A DNA stretch of 64,000 bases from Micromonospora coxensis (GCF_900090295.1 NZ_LT607753.1:5394001-5458000); one strand, 5' to 3'. Positions 32,096-40,543 are shown, counted from the first letter of the stretch. A program made the numbers and translations. Notes: generated by a model not told the origin, from the sequence alone.

Positions 32096-32524
32096 TCACC
32101 GGCAGACCGTCTGCAGGTACGTGCCCCCGGGGTTGCTCGGGTCGAAGGGCAGGTCGACGGCGACCGCCTTGCCCGTCACGCAGGTGCCGGTCGGCAGGTC
32201 GGCCCACGACCCGGGCGTCCACTCCTGGTTGGGGTTGAGGGTCTGGACGCCGAAGTCGCCGCTCTGTCCCCGGGTGCTCTCCCAGCTCAGCTGTACCCGC
32301 ACCTGGTGGCCGGTCGACGAGTAGTGCTGGTAGCGCACGTCCAGGCCGGTCCACCAGCCGAGGAACTGGTTCATCTTGACGCAGAGCACGTCGGCGCCCT
32401 GGGCCCGGGTGCAGTGCCACTGGTCAGGGGCGAGGGCGGCCTGGGCCACGCCCGGCGTGAGCGCCAGCACGGTGAGGCCCACCGTCGTCGCCGCCACCGC
32501 CCGGTACCACCGTCGGCTCGTCAT
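32096..32524 (-). CDS. Secreted protein, unknown function
   Basis: 142 residues from ATG 32524 (GGGAG upstream). Signal peptide with basic start MTSRRWYRAV, hydrophobic core and cleavage site near AQA/A at about residue 29. The mature part of about 113 residues has four Cys (WHCTRAQGADVLCVK, GTCVTGK, QTVCR), consistent with two disulfides, and Trp-rich beta strands. No enzyme motif. It ends in a strong terminator, so it is expressed alone. Confidence 0.8.
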   Translation of the reverse strand: MTSRRWYRAVAATTVGLTVLALTPGVAQAALAPDQWHCTRAQGADVLCVKMNQFLGWWTGLDVRYQHYSSTGHQVRVQLSWESTRGQSGDFGVQTLNPNQEWTPGSWADLPTGTCVTGKAVAVDLPFDPSNPGGTYLQTVCR

Positions 32525-32672
32525 GTCCGTCTCCCGTCGTCGTCGGGTCCTGCCGCGAGGGTAGGAATCCGCGGGCGGCCGGGATGACGTCGATCGGTCA
32601 CGCGGCGCGCGAACATCGGACAGCGTGCTGACGGTGGGGCGGTGCCGGCCGGCTCCCGGCGGCGCCGCCCGG

Positions 32673-33428
32673 TCAGGGCTGCTGGCGGGGCGCGACGAAT
32701 CCGGGGGCGGGTTGCGGGGACTGGCCGCTGACCTGCGTGACGATCTCCGTGGCGACGTCACGCAGCTTGCGGTTGCGGTGCTGTGACGCCTGCCGGAGCA
32801 GGGCGAACGCCTCCGTGGCGGTGCACCGTTGCTGGCCCATCAGCACCCCGAGGGCCTGGTCGATGACGCTGCGGGAGGCCATCGCGTCGGTGAGTTGCCG
32901 GTGCAGGAGCGCCTGGTCGGCCTGGCGGATGATGACGGTCAGCGCCGCCGTCGCCTGGGCGGTGAACGCCTCGGCGTGCCGGCGCGCGGGTCCGTCGAAG
33001 GCGGCCGGGTGGGTGGCGTAGAGGTTCAACGCGCCGACGGTCTCGTGGTCGACCGTCATCGGCAGCGACAGCGAGCTGACGATGCCGAGCCGCAGCGCGT
33101 GTTCCCGGTAGCGGCGCCACCGTTCGTCGTCGCGCAGGTCGGCGACCTCGACGACGTGCCCCCGACGCAGGGCGTCGAGGCAGGGCCCCTCGTCGGTGCC
33201 GTACTGGATCTCGTCGCCCTTCGCGGCGAGTTCGCCGCTGCCGGCGACGGTGAAGACGCCGCCGTCCCGCCGTACGGTCAGCCCGCAGGCCGCCGCCGGG
33301 GCCACGACGTCCGCGGCGACCCGGACGACCTGGTCGAGGAACTGGTCGACGTGCAGCGAATCCGCCAGCAGGGTCAACAGTCGGCCGTACGCCGAGGCCA
33401 GATGCGATTCCGCAGCATCGGACACCAC
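32673..33428 (-). CDS. GAF and ANTAR domain protein
   Basis: 251 residues from GTG 33428 (GGGAGG 6 nt upstream; a second GTG follows immediately). GAF domain roughly 15-165, with YGTDEGPCLDALRRGHVVEVADLRDDERW and LSLPMTVDHETVGALNLYA. ANTAR domain roughly 175-230, with ASRSVIDQALGVLMGQQRCTATEAFALLRQASQHRNRKL. ANTAR domains bind paired hairpins in RNA and prevent termination; a GAF domain would supply the signal. Target RNAs are unknown. Confidence 0.92.
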   Translation of the reverse strand: MVSDAAESHLASAYGRLLTLLADSLHVDQFLDQVVRVAADVVAPAAACGLTVRRDGGVFTVAGSGELAAKGDEIQYGTDEGPCLDALRRGHVVEVADLRDDERWRRYREHALRLGIVSSLSLPMTVDHETVGALNLYATHPAAFDGPARRHAEAFTAQATAALTVIIRQADQALLHRQLTDAMASRSVIDQALGVLMGQQRCTATEAFALLRQASQHRNRKLRDVATEIVTQVSGQSPQPAPGFVAPRQQP

Positions 33429-33676
33429 CGCTACCTCCCGAGAACCACGTGTCGTCGTTGCACCGCTGGTGAGGGCAGCGCCCCGGCCCACGCTCGGGGG
33501 CCGACGGCGGGCGCGGTCGCGCACCGATCTGCGGCCTCGCCGACGGGCAGGGTGCGGATCGGGCGCGAGGCGGCTACTGTCGGTGTGGGTTCGGACATGA
33601 GCCCAGGACCAGTGCCGCCCGCCGACGGCGGGCCGAGCGCCGACCCGGTCCCGACTCCCTCACCGAGGAGCAGCTC

Positions 33677-34039
33677 ATGTCCGTCCATCAGGCACCGCCC
33701 GTGACGACGCCGGAGACCACCCGCCCGCCGACCCTGTCCCTCGCGGTCGCCCGGGACGGCCCGGCGACGGTGGTGACGGTGCGTGGGCCACTCGACATGG
33801 ACACCGTCGACTCGCTGGTGGACCTCGTCGACGGCGTGATGTCCGGCCTACCACCGCCGGTGCTGGTGCTCGACCTCAGTGGGGTGGACTTCTTCTGCGC
33901 CGCCGGGGTGACGGCCCTGCTGACGGTGCGCCGGCGGGTCGCCTCCGACGGATCCGCGCTGGTCGTACGCGAGCCGTCGCGGATCACCGTCGCCGTCCTG
34001 GACATGGTCGGCCTGCGGCACGAGTTCACCACTGACTGA
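33677..34039 (+). CDS. STAS-domain (anti-sigma antagonist-like) protein lacking the phospho-serine
   Basis: 120 residues from ATG 33677, GAGGAG upstream. The fold is clear: ATVVTVRGPLDMDTVDSLVD, VLVLDLSGVDFFCAAGVTALLTVRR, LVVREPSRITVAVLDMVGL. In SpoIIAA-type antagonists the position after the fourth strand is D-S-S-G, with the phosphorylated Ser; here it reads C-A-A-G, so regulation by an anti-sigma kinase at that site is not possible. It may be constitutive or have another role. Divergent from the GAF-ANTAR gene. Confidence 0.88.
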   Translation: MSVHQAPPVTTPETTRPPTLSLAVARDGPATVVTVRGPLDMDTVDSLVDLVDGVMSGLPPPVLVLDLSGVDFFCAAGVTALLTVRRRVASDGSALVVREPSRITVAVLDMVGLRHEFTTD

Positions 34040-34494
34040 CCTGCCTTCCTCCACGTCTGTCGGGTCGTACCCGGTGCTGACCCGGTGGGACGTACCCACC
34101 TGTTGATCAACTCAAACCCGCCGCGCGCGCCCGGAGTGCCGGGCTGCTCCGCCGGGCCGCGTCGCGCGCCGGTGAGCCGGTGCGGCTGCGGAAAAGCGGT
34201 GGAGGTTGGGCGAGGGGCGGTGCGAGGATCTGGGGCGTTCCGACGACGGGCGCCGCGGGGCGCCGAGGCCGGCGACGGTCGAAACCGGTGGAGGGTCACG
34301 AGGCGACCTTCGGGACGGGTCGCACGGCGTGGCGCGCGATCGGCAGTCCAAAGTGGTCCCCACCGGACCCGCACCGAGGAATCCCGCCGGCCCACGTCCC
34401 GCCCTCGGGTGCGGGGGCGAGCACATCACGGGAACCTCCCGACGGCTGGTGGTTGTTAGACTCCGCCCTCCACGATCATCACGGGGGAGGGATC
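34040..34494. other. Intergenic, 455 bp, upstream of the toxin operon
   Basis: No supported gene. It should hold the promoter of the toxin operon; TAGACT near 34457 is a possible -10 element. Confidence 0.4.
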
Positions 34495-34932
34495 ATGGAC
34501 GCCGGCGTTGCGGGCGGGGGCGGTGTGCTGGACCCGGACGGCGCCAGGGAGCGGCTGTCGGCCTGGAAGGGCCGTATCGACAAGATGGCGGCCGACACCA
34601 GGGCCATGAGCGACCGTCTCCAGCAGCTGCGGGTGACCGCGACCGACGACAACGGGCTGGTCGAGGTCACGATCGATTCCGCCGGCGCGGTGGTGGACCT
34701 GCGGTTGGGCCGCCAGATCCAGCGGGTCGCGCCCGAGGTCGTCGCCAGGACGATCATGGACACGATCCGGGACGCCAAGGGGCAGGTGGCCGACCGGTCG
34801 CAGGAGATCATCGCCGAGACCGTGGGGACCGGGTCGGCGGCGGCGCGCGCGATCGCCGAACGGGTCGGGCAGCAGTTGCGGGGCCCGGACCCGGTCGCGG
34901 GGACCGCCGACGAGCACCGCGGCTGGCGGTGA
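34495..34932 (+). CDS. YbaB/EbfC-family protein (type VII cluster type)
   Basis: 145 residues from ATG 34495, with GGGGGAGG 5 nt upstream. LSAWKGRIDKMAADTRAMSDRLQQLRVTATDDNGLVEVTIDSAGAVVDLRLG is the YbaB tweezers fold: long helix, beta hairpin (GLVEVTIDSAGxVxDL), then helix. In actinomycetes this kind of YbaB protein commonly opens ESX/type VII substrate loci and may act as a chaperone or nucleoid-like factor. First of five overlapping genes. Confidence 0.88.
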   Translation: MDAGVAGGGGVLDPDGARERLSAWKGRIDKMAADTRAMSDRLQQLRVTATDDNGLVEVTIDSAGAVVDLRLGRQIQRVAPEVVARTIMDTIRDAKGQVADRSQEIIAETVGTGSAAARAIAERVGQQLRGPDPVAGTADEHRGWR

Positions 34933-35258
34933 GTCCGATGGGTGACGGATTCGCGGCCGACGCGGAGGAGATCCGCAGGCACGCGCACCAGATCGAGGCG
35001 CTGACGGCGCGCTTCGACGCGGTGAAGGCCGCCAGCGCGCACATCACCCGGGACGACGCGGCGTACGGGCTGCTCTGCGGCTGGATCTCCGGGGTCCTCG
35101 AGGGCCGGCACGCGCGGCAGGACGAGCTGATCGCCGCCGTCGAGGAGAACCTGTCGCTGGCCGTGAGCGGGCTGCGCCGCACCGCCGACAGCTACGACTC
35201 CGCCGACTCCGACAACGCCACCCTGATCAACAGGGTGGGAAGTCAGTTGGCCCGATGA
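34929..35258 (+). CDS. EspC-like ESX secretion-associated protein
   Basis: 109 residues from GTG 34929 (GTGA overlap with the YbaB stop; an ATG at 34938 is the alternative). Two long helices are predicted. GFAADAEEIRRHAHQIEALTARFDAVK and YGLLCGWISGVLEGRHARQDE fit the EspC/DUF2580 type of WXG100-related partner, and the C-terminal YDSADSD matches the type VII export signal Y-x-x-x-D/E. It would be co-secreted with, or chaperone, the following proteins. Stop overlaps the next ATG. Confidence 0.82.
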   Translation: MSPMGDGFAADAEEIRRHAHQIEALTARFDAVKAASAHITRDDAAYGLLCGWISGVLEGRHARQDELIAAVEENLSLAVSGLRRTADSYDSADSDNATLINRVGSQLAR

Positions 35259-35956
35259 CCGACACGTCGCTGGTCGCCGACGTCCGCTCTTCCCGGGAGG
35301 TCTGGACCGGCGCTTCCCTCGCCGACGGTGTCGAGGGCCTGGTCGACGCGATCAGGAGTGAGGGCTGGGTCGACGACCTGCTCGCCGGCGCCGGGCTCGG
35401 GATCGAGGTGGTGGCCTCGGCGCTGGACCCGTTCAGCGCGTTGCTGGCCAACGGGCTCGGCTGGGCGATGGAGTACTTCGAGCCGCTGCGCCAGATCCTC
35501 GACGACCTCACCGGGATGCCCGACGTCGTCGCCGCGCACGCGGCCACCTGGGACAACATGGCCGCCGAGTTGCACGGCACGGCCGGCGAGCTGCGGTCAC
35601 GCCTGGACGGGGACCTGCCCGAGTGGCGGGGCCGGGCCGCCGAGGCGTACCACGGGTTGATGGCCCACAACGTCGAGGCGATCGGCGGTCTCGGCGCGGT
35701 CTCCGCCGCGATGGCGGCGGCCACCCAGGCCGCCGGGAACCTGGTGGCCTTCACCCGCGACATCGTGCGCGACCTCATCGCCGACCTCGTGGCGCGCGTG
35801 GTCGTCTGGGCGGTCGAGGCCATCTTCGTCGTCACGATCCCGGTGATCGCCGCGCAGATCGCCGCGGCCGTCGTCAAGTGGGCCGGGCGCATCCTCACCT
35901 ACGTCGGCGCCCTGATCACCAGCCTGACCAACCTCTCCCGGCTCCTCAACGGATAG
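35255..35956 (+). CDS. WXG100-like type VII secretion protein with hydrophobic C-terminus
   Basis: 233 residues, ATG overlapping the previous stop. Helix-turn-helix with LPEWRGRAAEAYHGLMAHN, the W-x-G turn of the WXG100 superfamily, at about residue 126. The C-terminal 70 residues are hydrophobic (LIADLVARVVVWAVEAIFVVTIPVIAAQIAAAVVKWAG), giving one or two membrane-active helices. It precedes the EndoU toxin by 7 nt and is probably the N-terminal partner that guides it to the ESX machine. Confidence 0.85.
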   Translation: MTDTSLVADVRSSREVWTGASLADGVEGLVDAIRSEGWVDDLLAGAGLGIEVVASALDPFSALLANGLGWAMEYFEPLRQILDDLTGMPDVVAAHAATWDNMAAELHGTAGELRSRLDGDLPEWRGRAAEAYHGLMAHNVEAIGGLGAVSAAMAAATQAAGNLVAFTRDIVRDLIADLVARVVVWAVEAIFVVTIPVIAAQIAAAVVKWAGRILTYVGALITSLTNLSRLLNG

Positions 35957-35963
35957 GGCAGCC

Positions 35964-36719
35964 ATGGCGACCCCCAAGAAGCCCGACGGCCCGGACGGTG
36001 GTGACGGCACCGCCGGCACGCCCTCGAAGTACGGCGGCATCGACGCGGGCAGCGGCATCTCCAGCGCCCAGGCCGCCATCGCCCAGGCCGTGCAGAAGGG
36101 TCACCCCGGGGGCGCCGGACAGGGCCCGACGCCTCCGTCGAAGCCGCCCACGCTGGACCCGTCGACCAGGCCGACCGCGCCGCCGGACATGGACGACATC
36201 CACCACAGCGAGGCGTCGCGGCAGCACATCATCGAGGGCGACGGCGGCCGGCAGGGCGGTCATCTCGCCGGCACCGGCTTCTCGAAGAAGACGGAGTTCC
36301 CGAAGGACTGGGACGAGGCGAAGATCCTCGACGCGGCGCACCGGGTGACGCAGCAGGGGCCGCCGGCGAAGGGGCCGTACCTGACCAAGGACGCCGACGG
36401 CAAGCCGGCGTGGGCCTACGACTACCAGGGCACGGTCGACGGGGTCGAGGTCAAGACGACGGTGCTCGCCAACGGCGAGATCCGGACCGCCTATCCGCCC
36501 AACGGCGCCGACCCGGGCGTCATCACCAACCCGCCCGCCCCGAACCCCGCTCCGAAGGGCGTGCCGATGAGCAACCCGCCCCGTTACAGTCACCCTGACG
36601 TCGGCGGCGACGGCAGTTGGACGTGGGAGGGCCCGAAGGGCAACAAGATCATCAGAGTGGTCCAGGACGCCCAGGGCAACGTCACCACGACAGTGCTCGG
36701 CGACTACAAGAAGAAATGA
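35964..36719 (+). CDS. EndoU-type RNase toxin (polymorphic toxin)
   Basis: 251 residues. The N-terminal 80 residues are Pro/Gly-rich and disordered. Residues about 84-185 match the bacterial EndoU nuclease: catalytic His88 (RQHIIEGD), His100 (GGHLAGTG), FPKDW at 112-116, the GPYLTKDADGKPAWAYDYQG strand, Lys164 and IRTAYP at 173-178. EndoU domains cleave RNA and serve as toxin tips in contact-dependent and type VII systems. An extra 65-residue tail ending VLGDYKKK is unusual and unassigned. The stop overlaps the next ATG, the expected toxin-immunity coupling. Confidence 0.9.
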   Translation: MATPKKPDGPDGGDGTAGTPSKYGGIDAGSGISSAQAAIAQAVQKGHPGGAGQGPTPPSKPPTLDPSTRPTAPPDMDDIHHSEASRQHIIEGDGGRQGGHLAGTGFSKKTEFPKDWDEAKILDAAHRVTQQGPPAKGPYLTKDADGKPAWAYDYQGTVDGVEVKTTVLANGEIRTAYPPNGADPGVITNPPAPNPAPKGVPMSNPPRYSHPDVGGDGSWTWEGPKGNKIIRVVQDAQGNVTTTVLGDYKKK

Positions 36720-37318
36720 ACGTCATGGATGCGAAGACCTACGCGGCGGTCGCCGACGTGTGCGCGCGGCTCGCGGGCCGGCTGTCCGACGACACCCTGG
36801 GCACCGTGCGCGAGCACTACGCCGCGGGTGAGTGGGACCTGGCCGACGCGACGCTCCTGCTCAACCTGGCGTTCGAGAACGTCGGCATCACCCCCGGGGA
36901 GCAGGAGCTGATCCGCTCCATCCTCGGCGATCCGGACAGTCCCGAGCTGCGCGACGTGCCGGTCGTCGCCGAGGCGCCGCCGCCCGCGTACCGGTTCGGC
37001 CCGACCGGCCCGGCGGACGCGCCGGACCCGACCCGGGCGGACGCCCTGCTCTCCGCCGACGCCCCCCGCCACGGCGGTCACCGGCTGTTCCGCACGTGGC
37101 GGCAGCCCCACGACGGCGCGCGCGACGCGGCGGGCTGGGTGTACGTGCTGCTGGTCGCCGAGGGCGCCGACCCGCTCTCGGCGTACTCGGGCCTGTCGTC
37201 ACGGCTGTGGACGGCGCTGCGGGAGAAGTGGCCGCTGGAGGTGGTCGTCGACGGTGCGTCGCCGCCGCCGTACCAGGCCGCCGCGCTGGCCGCCGCCCAG
37301 CCGGTCCCGGTCGGCTGA
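36716..37318 (+). CDS. Probable immunity protein for the EndoU toxin
   Basis: 200 residues from ATG 36716 (ATGA overlap with the toxin; MDAK at 36725 is an alternative start). Residues 5-75 are a helical bundle (YAAVADVCARLAGRLSDDTLG, LLLNLAFENVGITPGEQELI). The rest is an alpha-beta segment with WVYVLLVAEGADPLSAYSGLSSRLW. It is acidic, as expected for a partner of a basic nuclease. No named immunity family was recognised; the call rests on coupling and position. Confidence 0.7.
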   Translation: MNVMDAKTYAAVADVCARLAGRLSDDTLGTVREHYAAGEWDLADATLLLNLAFENVGITPGEQELIRSILGDPDSPELRDVPVVAEAPPPAYRFGPTGPADAPDPTRADALLSADAPRHGGHRLFRTWRQPHDGARDAAGWVYVLLVAEGADPLSAYSGLSSRLWTALREKWPLEVVVDGASPPPYQAAALAAAQPVPVG

Positions 37319-37361
37319 CGTACCGGGTCGAGGGGGCGGACCCGCGCCGGGTCAGGCGTCG

Positions 37362-37763
37362 TCAGCCCGGGGCGGCGGGCCCGCCCCGACCCGGCCGCGC
37401 GGTGCCCGCGTCCGTCGTCGTGACCGCGGGCAACTCCTCGACGACGCTGACGCCGCTGCCCGGCCGCGACTCCCACCACCAGGTCTCGCGCAGCCGGAGC
37501 CGGCCGTCGGGCAGCATGGACACCTCCGAGACGCAGTGTCCCGAGGAGGTCTGTCCGTCGGCGTTGAGCTGGACGTACCGGAAGTCCAGCCGGTCGCCGT
37601 GCCGGGTGCCGACGAGATGGCCGCGCCGGATGGAACCGCCGGCGTAGTCGGCCCACACCTCGCCGTCGGCCTCGCGGTACGTGAAGACGGTCTCGGTGCC
37701 GACCTCGCCCGCGACGACATCCGCCACGGCGGCGAAGCGGCGCCCGTCCAGTGAAGGCGTCAT
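37362..37763 (-). CDS. Small beta-barrel protein, commonly annotated 'n-acetylglutamate synthase'
   Basis: 133 residues. DGRRFAAVADVVAGEVGTETVFTYREADGEVWADYAGGSIRRGHLVGT, then LDFRYVQLNADGQTSSGHCVSEVSMLPDGRLRLRETWWWES, is the repeated-strand pattern of a lipocalin-like barrel found in Bacillus and actinomycetes. The enzyme name often attached to this family has no support from the sequence, which lacks an acetyl-CoA fold. Convergent with the toxin operon. Confidence 0.75.
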   Translation of the reverse strand: MTPSLDGRRFAAVADVVAGEVGTETVFTYREADGEVWADYAGGSIRRGHLVGTRHGDRLDFRYVQLNADGQTSSGHCVSEVSMLPDGRLRLRETWWWESRPGSGVSVVEELPAVTTTDAGTARPGRGGPAAPG

Positions 37764-37800
37764 GGTCCGGACCCTATCCGTGCGGCGGACGGCCGCCGCG

Positions 37801-38757
37801 TCACGCCGGCTCGTAGCGGGCGGCGGCGGCCCGCAGTTCCCGCGCCACCCGCTCGCGCATCCCGGCGGGCCGGAGCACCTCCACGGCGGCGCCCAGGCTC
37901 AGCAGGGCCTCACCCGCCCAGGCGTCGCTCTCGAACGGGACCGTCACCTCGACCCATCCGGTCGCGGTGACCGGCACCTCGGCCTGCCCGTGCACCGGCA
38001 CCAGGCGCCGCAGGCGCGGCAACGCCCCCGGCGCCACCCGGACGGTCACCTCGACGGCCGTCCGCTCCCGCTCCCACTCGCGGCGCGACTCGGCCCAGGA
38101 CCGGGCCAGGTCGAACCCGGCCGGGCGGCGGACCGGCTCGTCGAGGGGCTGCGCGGTGCGCACCCGGGACACCCGGTAGGTGCGTCGCCGGCCGTCGCGC
38201 AGGGCCATCAGGTACCAGTCCCCGGCGGCGAGGACGAGCCCGAGCGGGTCGACCTCCCGGGTGGTCTCCCGCCCGTCGCGCACGTACCCCAGCCGCACCC
38301 GGCGGTCGCGCCACACGGCGTCGGCGAGCGCGGTCAGGCACGGCACCGGCTCGGGCGTGCCGAACCAGCGCCACGGGTCGAGGTGGAACCGCTCGGCGGT
38401 CCGGCCGGCCCGTTCCCGGGCCTCGCCGGTGAGGCTGGCCCAGACCTTGATCCGGGCGCCCTCCAGCATCTCGCCGAGCCCCAACTGCTGCGCCGGGCCG
38501 GCGAGGCCGAGGAAGGTCAACGCGCCCGCCTCGTCGAGGCCGACCCCGGTCAGCCGGGTGCGGTAGCCACGGTCCAGCCGGTAGCCGCCCGCCGGTCCCC
38601 GGGTCGAGCGCACCGGTATCCCGGCGGCGACCAGCGCCTCGACGTCGCGTTGCACGGTGCGTTCGCTGACCTCCAGCAGCCGGGCCAGCTCCGGGCCGGT
38701 GGCCCGGCCACGGACCTGGAGCTGCAACAGCAGGGTCATCATCCGGGAGGCGCGCAC
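37801..38757 (-). CDS. WYL-domain (YafY/PafC-type) transcriptional regulator
   Basis: 318 residues from GTG 38757; the open frame extends much further upstream, but antisense to other genes. N-terminal winged HTH (MRASRMMTLLLQLQVRGRATGPELARLLEVSERTVQRDVEALVAAGIPVRS). WYL domain around residues 140-215 with VDPLGLVLAAGDWYLMALRDGRRRTYRVSRV, and a C-terminal WCX segment. WYL proteins respond to nucleic acid ligands or other effectors. Divergent from the pterin dehydratase-VOC fusion, its likely target. Confidence 0.9.
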   Translation of the reverse strand: MRASRMMTLLLQLQVRGRATGPELARLLEVSERTVQRDVEALVAAGIPVRSTRGPAGGYRLDRGYRTRLTGVGLDEAGALTFLGLAGPAQQLGLGEMLEGARIKVWASLTGEARERAGRTAERFHLDPWRWFGTPEPVPCLTALADAVWRDRRVRLGYVRDGRETTREVDPLGLVLAAGDWYLMALRDGRRRTYRVSRVRTAQPLDEPVRRPAGFDLARSWAESRREWERERTAVEVTVRVAPGALPRLRRLVPVHGQAEVPVTATGWVEVTVPFESDAWAGEALLSLGAAVEVLRPAGMRERVARELRAAAARYEPA

Positions 38758-38856
38758 GCCCTCATGGTGGCGCACGTACCCGACAGCAGGTGTCGGGAAC
38801 TCGGGTGAGACTCGGGCGGCGGCACGATCGCGCGCCGCGCGACGGGAGGAGGAGCC

Positions 38857-39588
38857 ATGACCGAGGGGGCGACGCAGGTGACCGGACGGGTCACGCCCCG
38901 GCAGTTCCACGAGAGCGCCGGTGTGCGGGACTGGCGGGTGCTGGGGGACGGGGTGAGCACGTACTTCCGTACCGGCTCGTTCGCCGCCGGCGCCCGGCTG
39001 GTGCGGGCGATCGGCGAGCTGGCCGGCCTGGACGAGCACCACCCCGACGTCGACGTGCGGCACGCGGGCGTGACCGTGCGGCTGGTCACGATCACCGACG
39101 ACCACTTCGGGCTGACCGGACGCGACGTCGAGCTGGCCCGGCGGATCTCGGCGGTCGCCCGCGACCTGGGCCTCGTCGCCGACCCGTCGGCCGTGCAGCA
39201 CGTCCAGGTCACCGTCGACGCGCTCGTCGGCCCCGAGGTGACGCCGTTCTGGCGCGCCCTGCTCGGGTACGTCGACCGCGCCGGCAGCCCCGAGGACCTG
39301 ATCGACCCGGGCGGCCGGGGGCCGTCGTTCTGGTTCCAGCGGATGGACGCGCCCCGCCCGCAGCGCAACCGGGTCCACGTCGACGTCTGGGTGCCGTACG
39401 ACCGGGCCGAGGAGCGGGTCGCGGCGGCGCTCGCGGCGGGCGGCCGGTTGGTGACCGACGCGTACGCGCCGTCGTACTGGGTGCTGGCCGACGCCGAGGG
39501 CAACGAGGCGTGCGTCGGCGCGGCGGGTGGGACCGGACCCGACCCCGCACCGGTCGACGGTGACACCCACGGGCAGGCGGTAGCGTGA
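38857..39588 (+). CDS. Pterin-4a-carbinolamine dehydratase-like domain fused to VOC/glyoxalase-like domain
   Basis: 243 residues, GGAGGAG upstream. The N-terminal 105 residues carry the dehydratase signature: LDEHHPDVDVRHAGVTVRLV, then TDDHFGLTGRDVELARRI (H-H-P, distal H and D). The C-terminal half (about 113-225) is a glyoxalase-like domain with VQVTVDALVGPEVTPFWRALLGY, RNRVHVDVWVPYDRAEERV and SYWVLADAEGNEACVG. Both domains are complete. The partner enzyme that would form a carbinolamine is not in the window, so the pterin role is uncertain. Confidence 0.85.
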   Translation: MTEGATQVTGRVTPRQFHESAGVRDWRVLGDGVSTYFRTGSFAAGARLVRAIGELAGLDEHHPDVDVRHAGVTVRLVTITDDHFGLTGRDVELARRISAVARDLGLVADPSAVQHVQVTVDALVGPEVTPFWRALLGYVDRAGSPEDLIDPGGRGPSFWFQRMDAPRPQRNRVHVDVWVPYDRAEERVAAALAAGGRLVTDAYAPSYWVLADAEGNEACVGAAGGTGPDPAPVDGDTHGQAVA

Positions 39589-39642
39589 CCGCGGGTGGCA
39601 TCCGGCGGCCGGGCCGGAGGAGAGCGGGCGGGGGCGGTGCCG

Positions 39643-40245
39643 ATGGCTGAGACGATCACCGTGCTCCCCGCCAACGAGGTGAGCTGGGACGACCTGCAGA
39701 CCGTCTTCGGCCGTCGTGGCGACGCCGCCCACTGCCAGTGCCAGCGGTACAAGATCCGGGAGTGGCTGCCGTCGGTGCCGCCCGAGGTCCTCGCCGGGCG
39801 GCTGCGCGAGCAGACCGACTGCGGTCAGCCCGGAGCGGACCGGACCACCGGGATCGTCGCGTACCTGGACGGGGAGCCGGTCGGCTGGTGCGCCGTCGAG
39901 CCGCGCACCGCGTACGAGCGCCTGGTGAGCGGGCGTACCCCCGTCCCCTGGCGCGGCCGGGACGAGGACCGCGCCGACCCGGGCGTCTGGGCGGTGACCT
40001 GCTTCGTCACCCGGGTGGGATTCCGGCGTCGCGGCGTCAGCCGTGCCCTGGCCCGCGCGGCGGTGGACTTCGCCCGGGAGCGCGGCGCGCGCGCCGTCGA
40101 GGGCTACCCGATGATCACGCAGCCGGGACGGGAGGTGGTCTGGGGGGAGCTGCACGTCGGCAGCCGGAGCATCTTCGCCGACGCCGGCTTCGTCGAGGTC
40201 AGCCACCCGACCCCACGGCGCGTCGTGATGCGGATCGACTTCTGA
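39643..40245 (+). CDS. GNAT-family N-acetyltransferase
   Basis: 200 residues from ATG 39643; GTG 39637 is equally possible. The conserved Cys-rich start FGRRGDAAHCQCQRYKI is typical of a subgroup of bacterial GNATs. AVTCFVTRVGFRRRGVSRALARAAVDFAR is motif A with the acetyl-CoA loop (R-R-x-G-V-S). GSRSIFADAGFVEVSHPTPRRVVMR is motif B. Acceptor unknown. Plus-strand neighbour of the PCD-VOC gene with a 54-nt gap, possibly cotranscribed. Confidence 0.85.
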   Translation: MAETITVLPANEVSWDDLQTVFGRRGDAAHCQCQRYKIREWLPSVPPEVLAGRLREQTDCGQPGADRTTGIVAYLDGEPVGWCAVEPRTAYERLVSGRTPVPWRGRDEDRADPGVWAVTCFVTRVGFRRRGVSRALARAAVDFARERGARAVEGYPMITQPGREVVWGELHVGSRSIFADAGFVEVSHPTPRRVVMRIDF

Positions 40246-40286
40246 GCACCGGCCGGGCCGGCCGGGTCGGCGAGAGGAGACGGTGG

Positions 40287-40520
40287 GTGGCGAGCGACAG
40301 CGAACAGCCACGGTTGTGGAAGGTGGTGGTCGCCCTGTCCGCCACCGAGCGCCGCAAGGACGAGATCTGCGACCGGATCGTCGACCTCATCTGCGCGGAC
40401 CCGAACCACGAGGGGCCCTGCGACACCCCGTGGGCGTTGCACGTCGTGGACGGGGACTCGCTCGGCCGGGGCGAGCGGAGGCGGCTGCAGGCCGAGATCG
40501 ACGACACCATGGCGGGCTGA
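40287..40520 (+). CDS. Small hypothetical protein
   Basis: 77 residues from GTG 40287 with AGAGGAGA 7 nt upstream. ERRKDEICDRIVDLICADPNHEGPCDTPWALHVVDGDSLGRGERRRL is charged, with two Cys, helix-strand pattern. No family recognised. Directly follows the GNAT gene and may be in its transcript. Confidence 0.6.
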   Translation: MASDSEQPRLWKVVVALSATERRKDEICDRIVDLICADPNHEGPCDTPWALHVVDGDSLGRGERRRLQAEIDDTMAG

Positions 40521-40543
40521 TCCCCGACGGGGTGACGGCGGCG

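Noticed and set aside
38758..40311. Very long extension of the WYL regulator frame
   Set aside because: It runs antisense through the PCD-VOC and GNAT genes and shows only low-complexity sequence.
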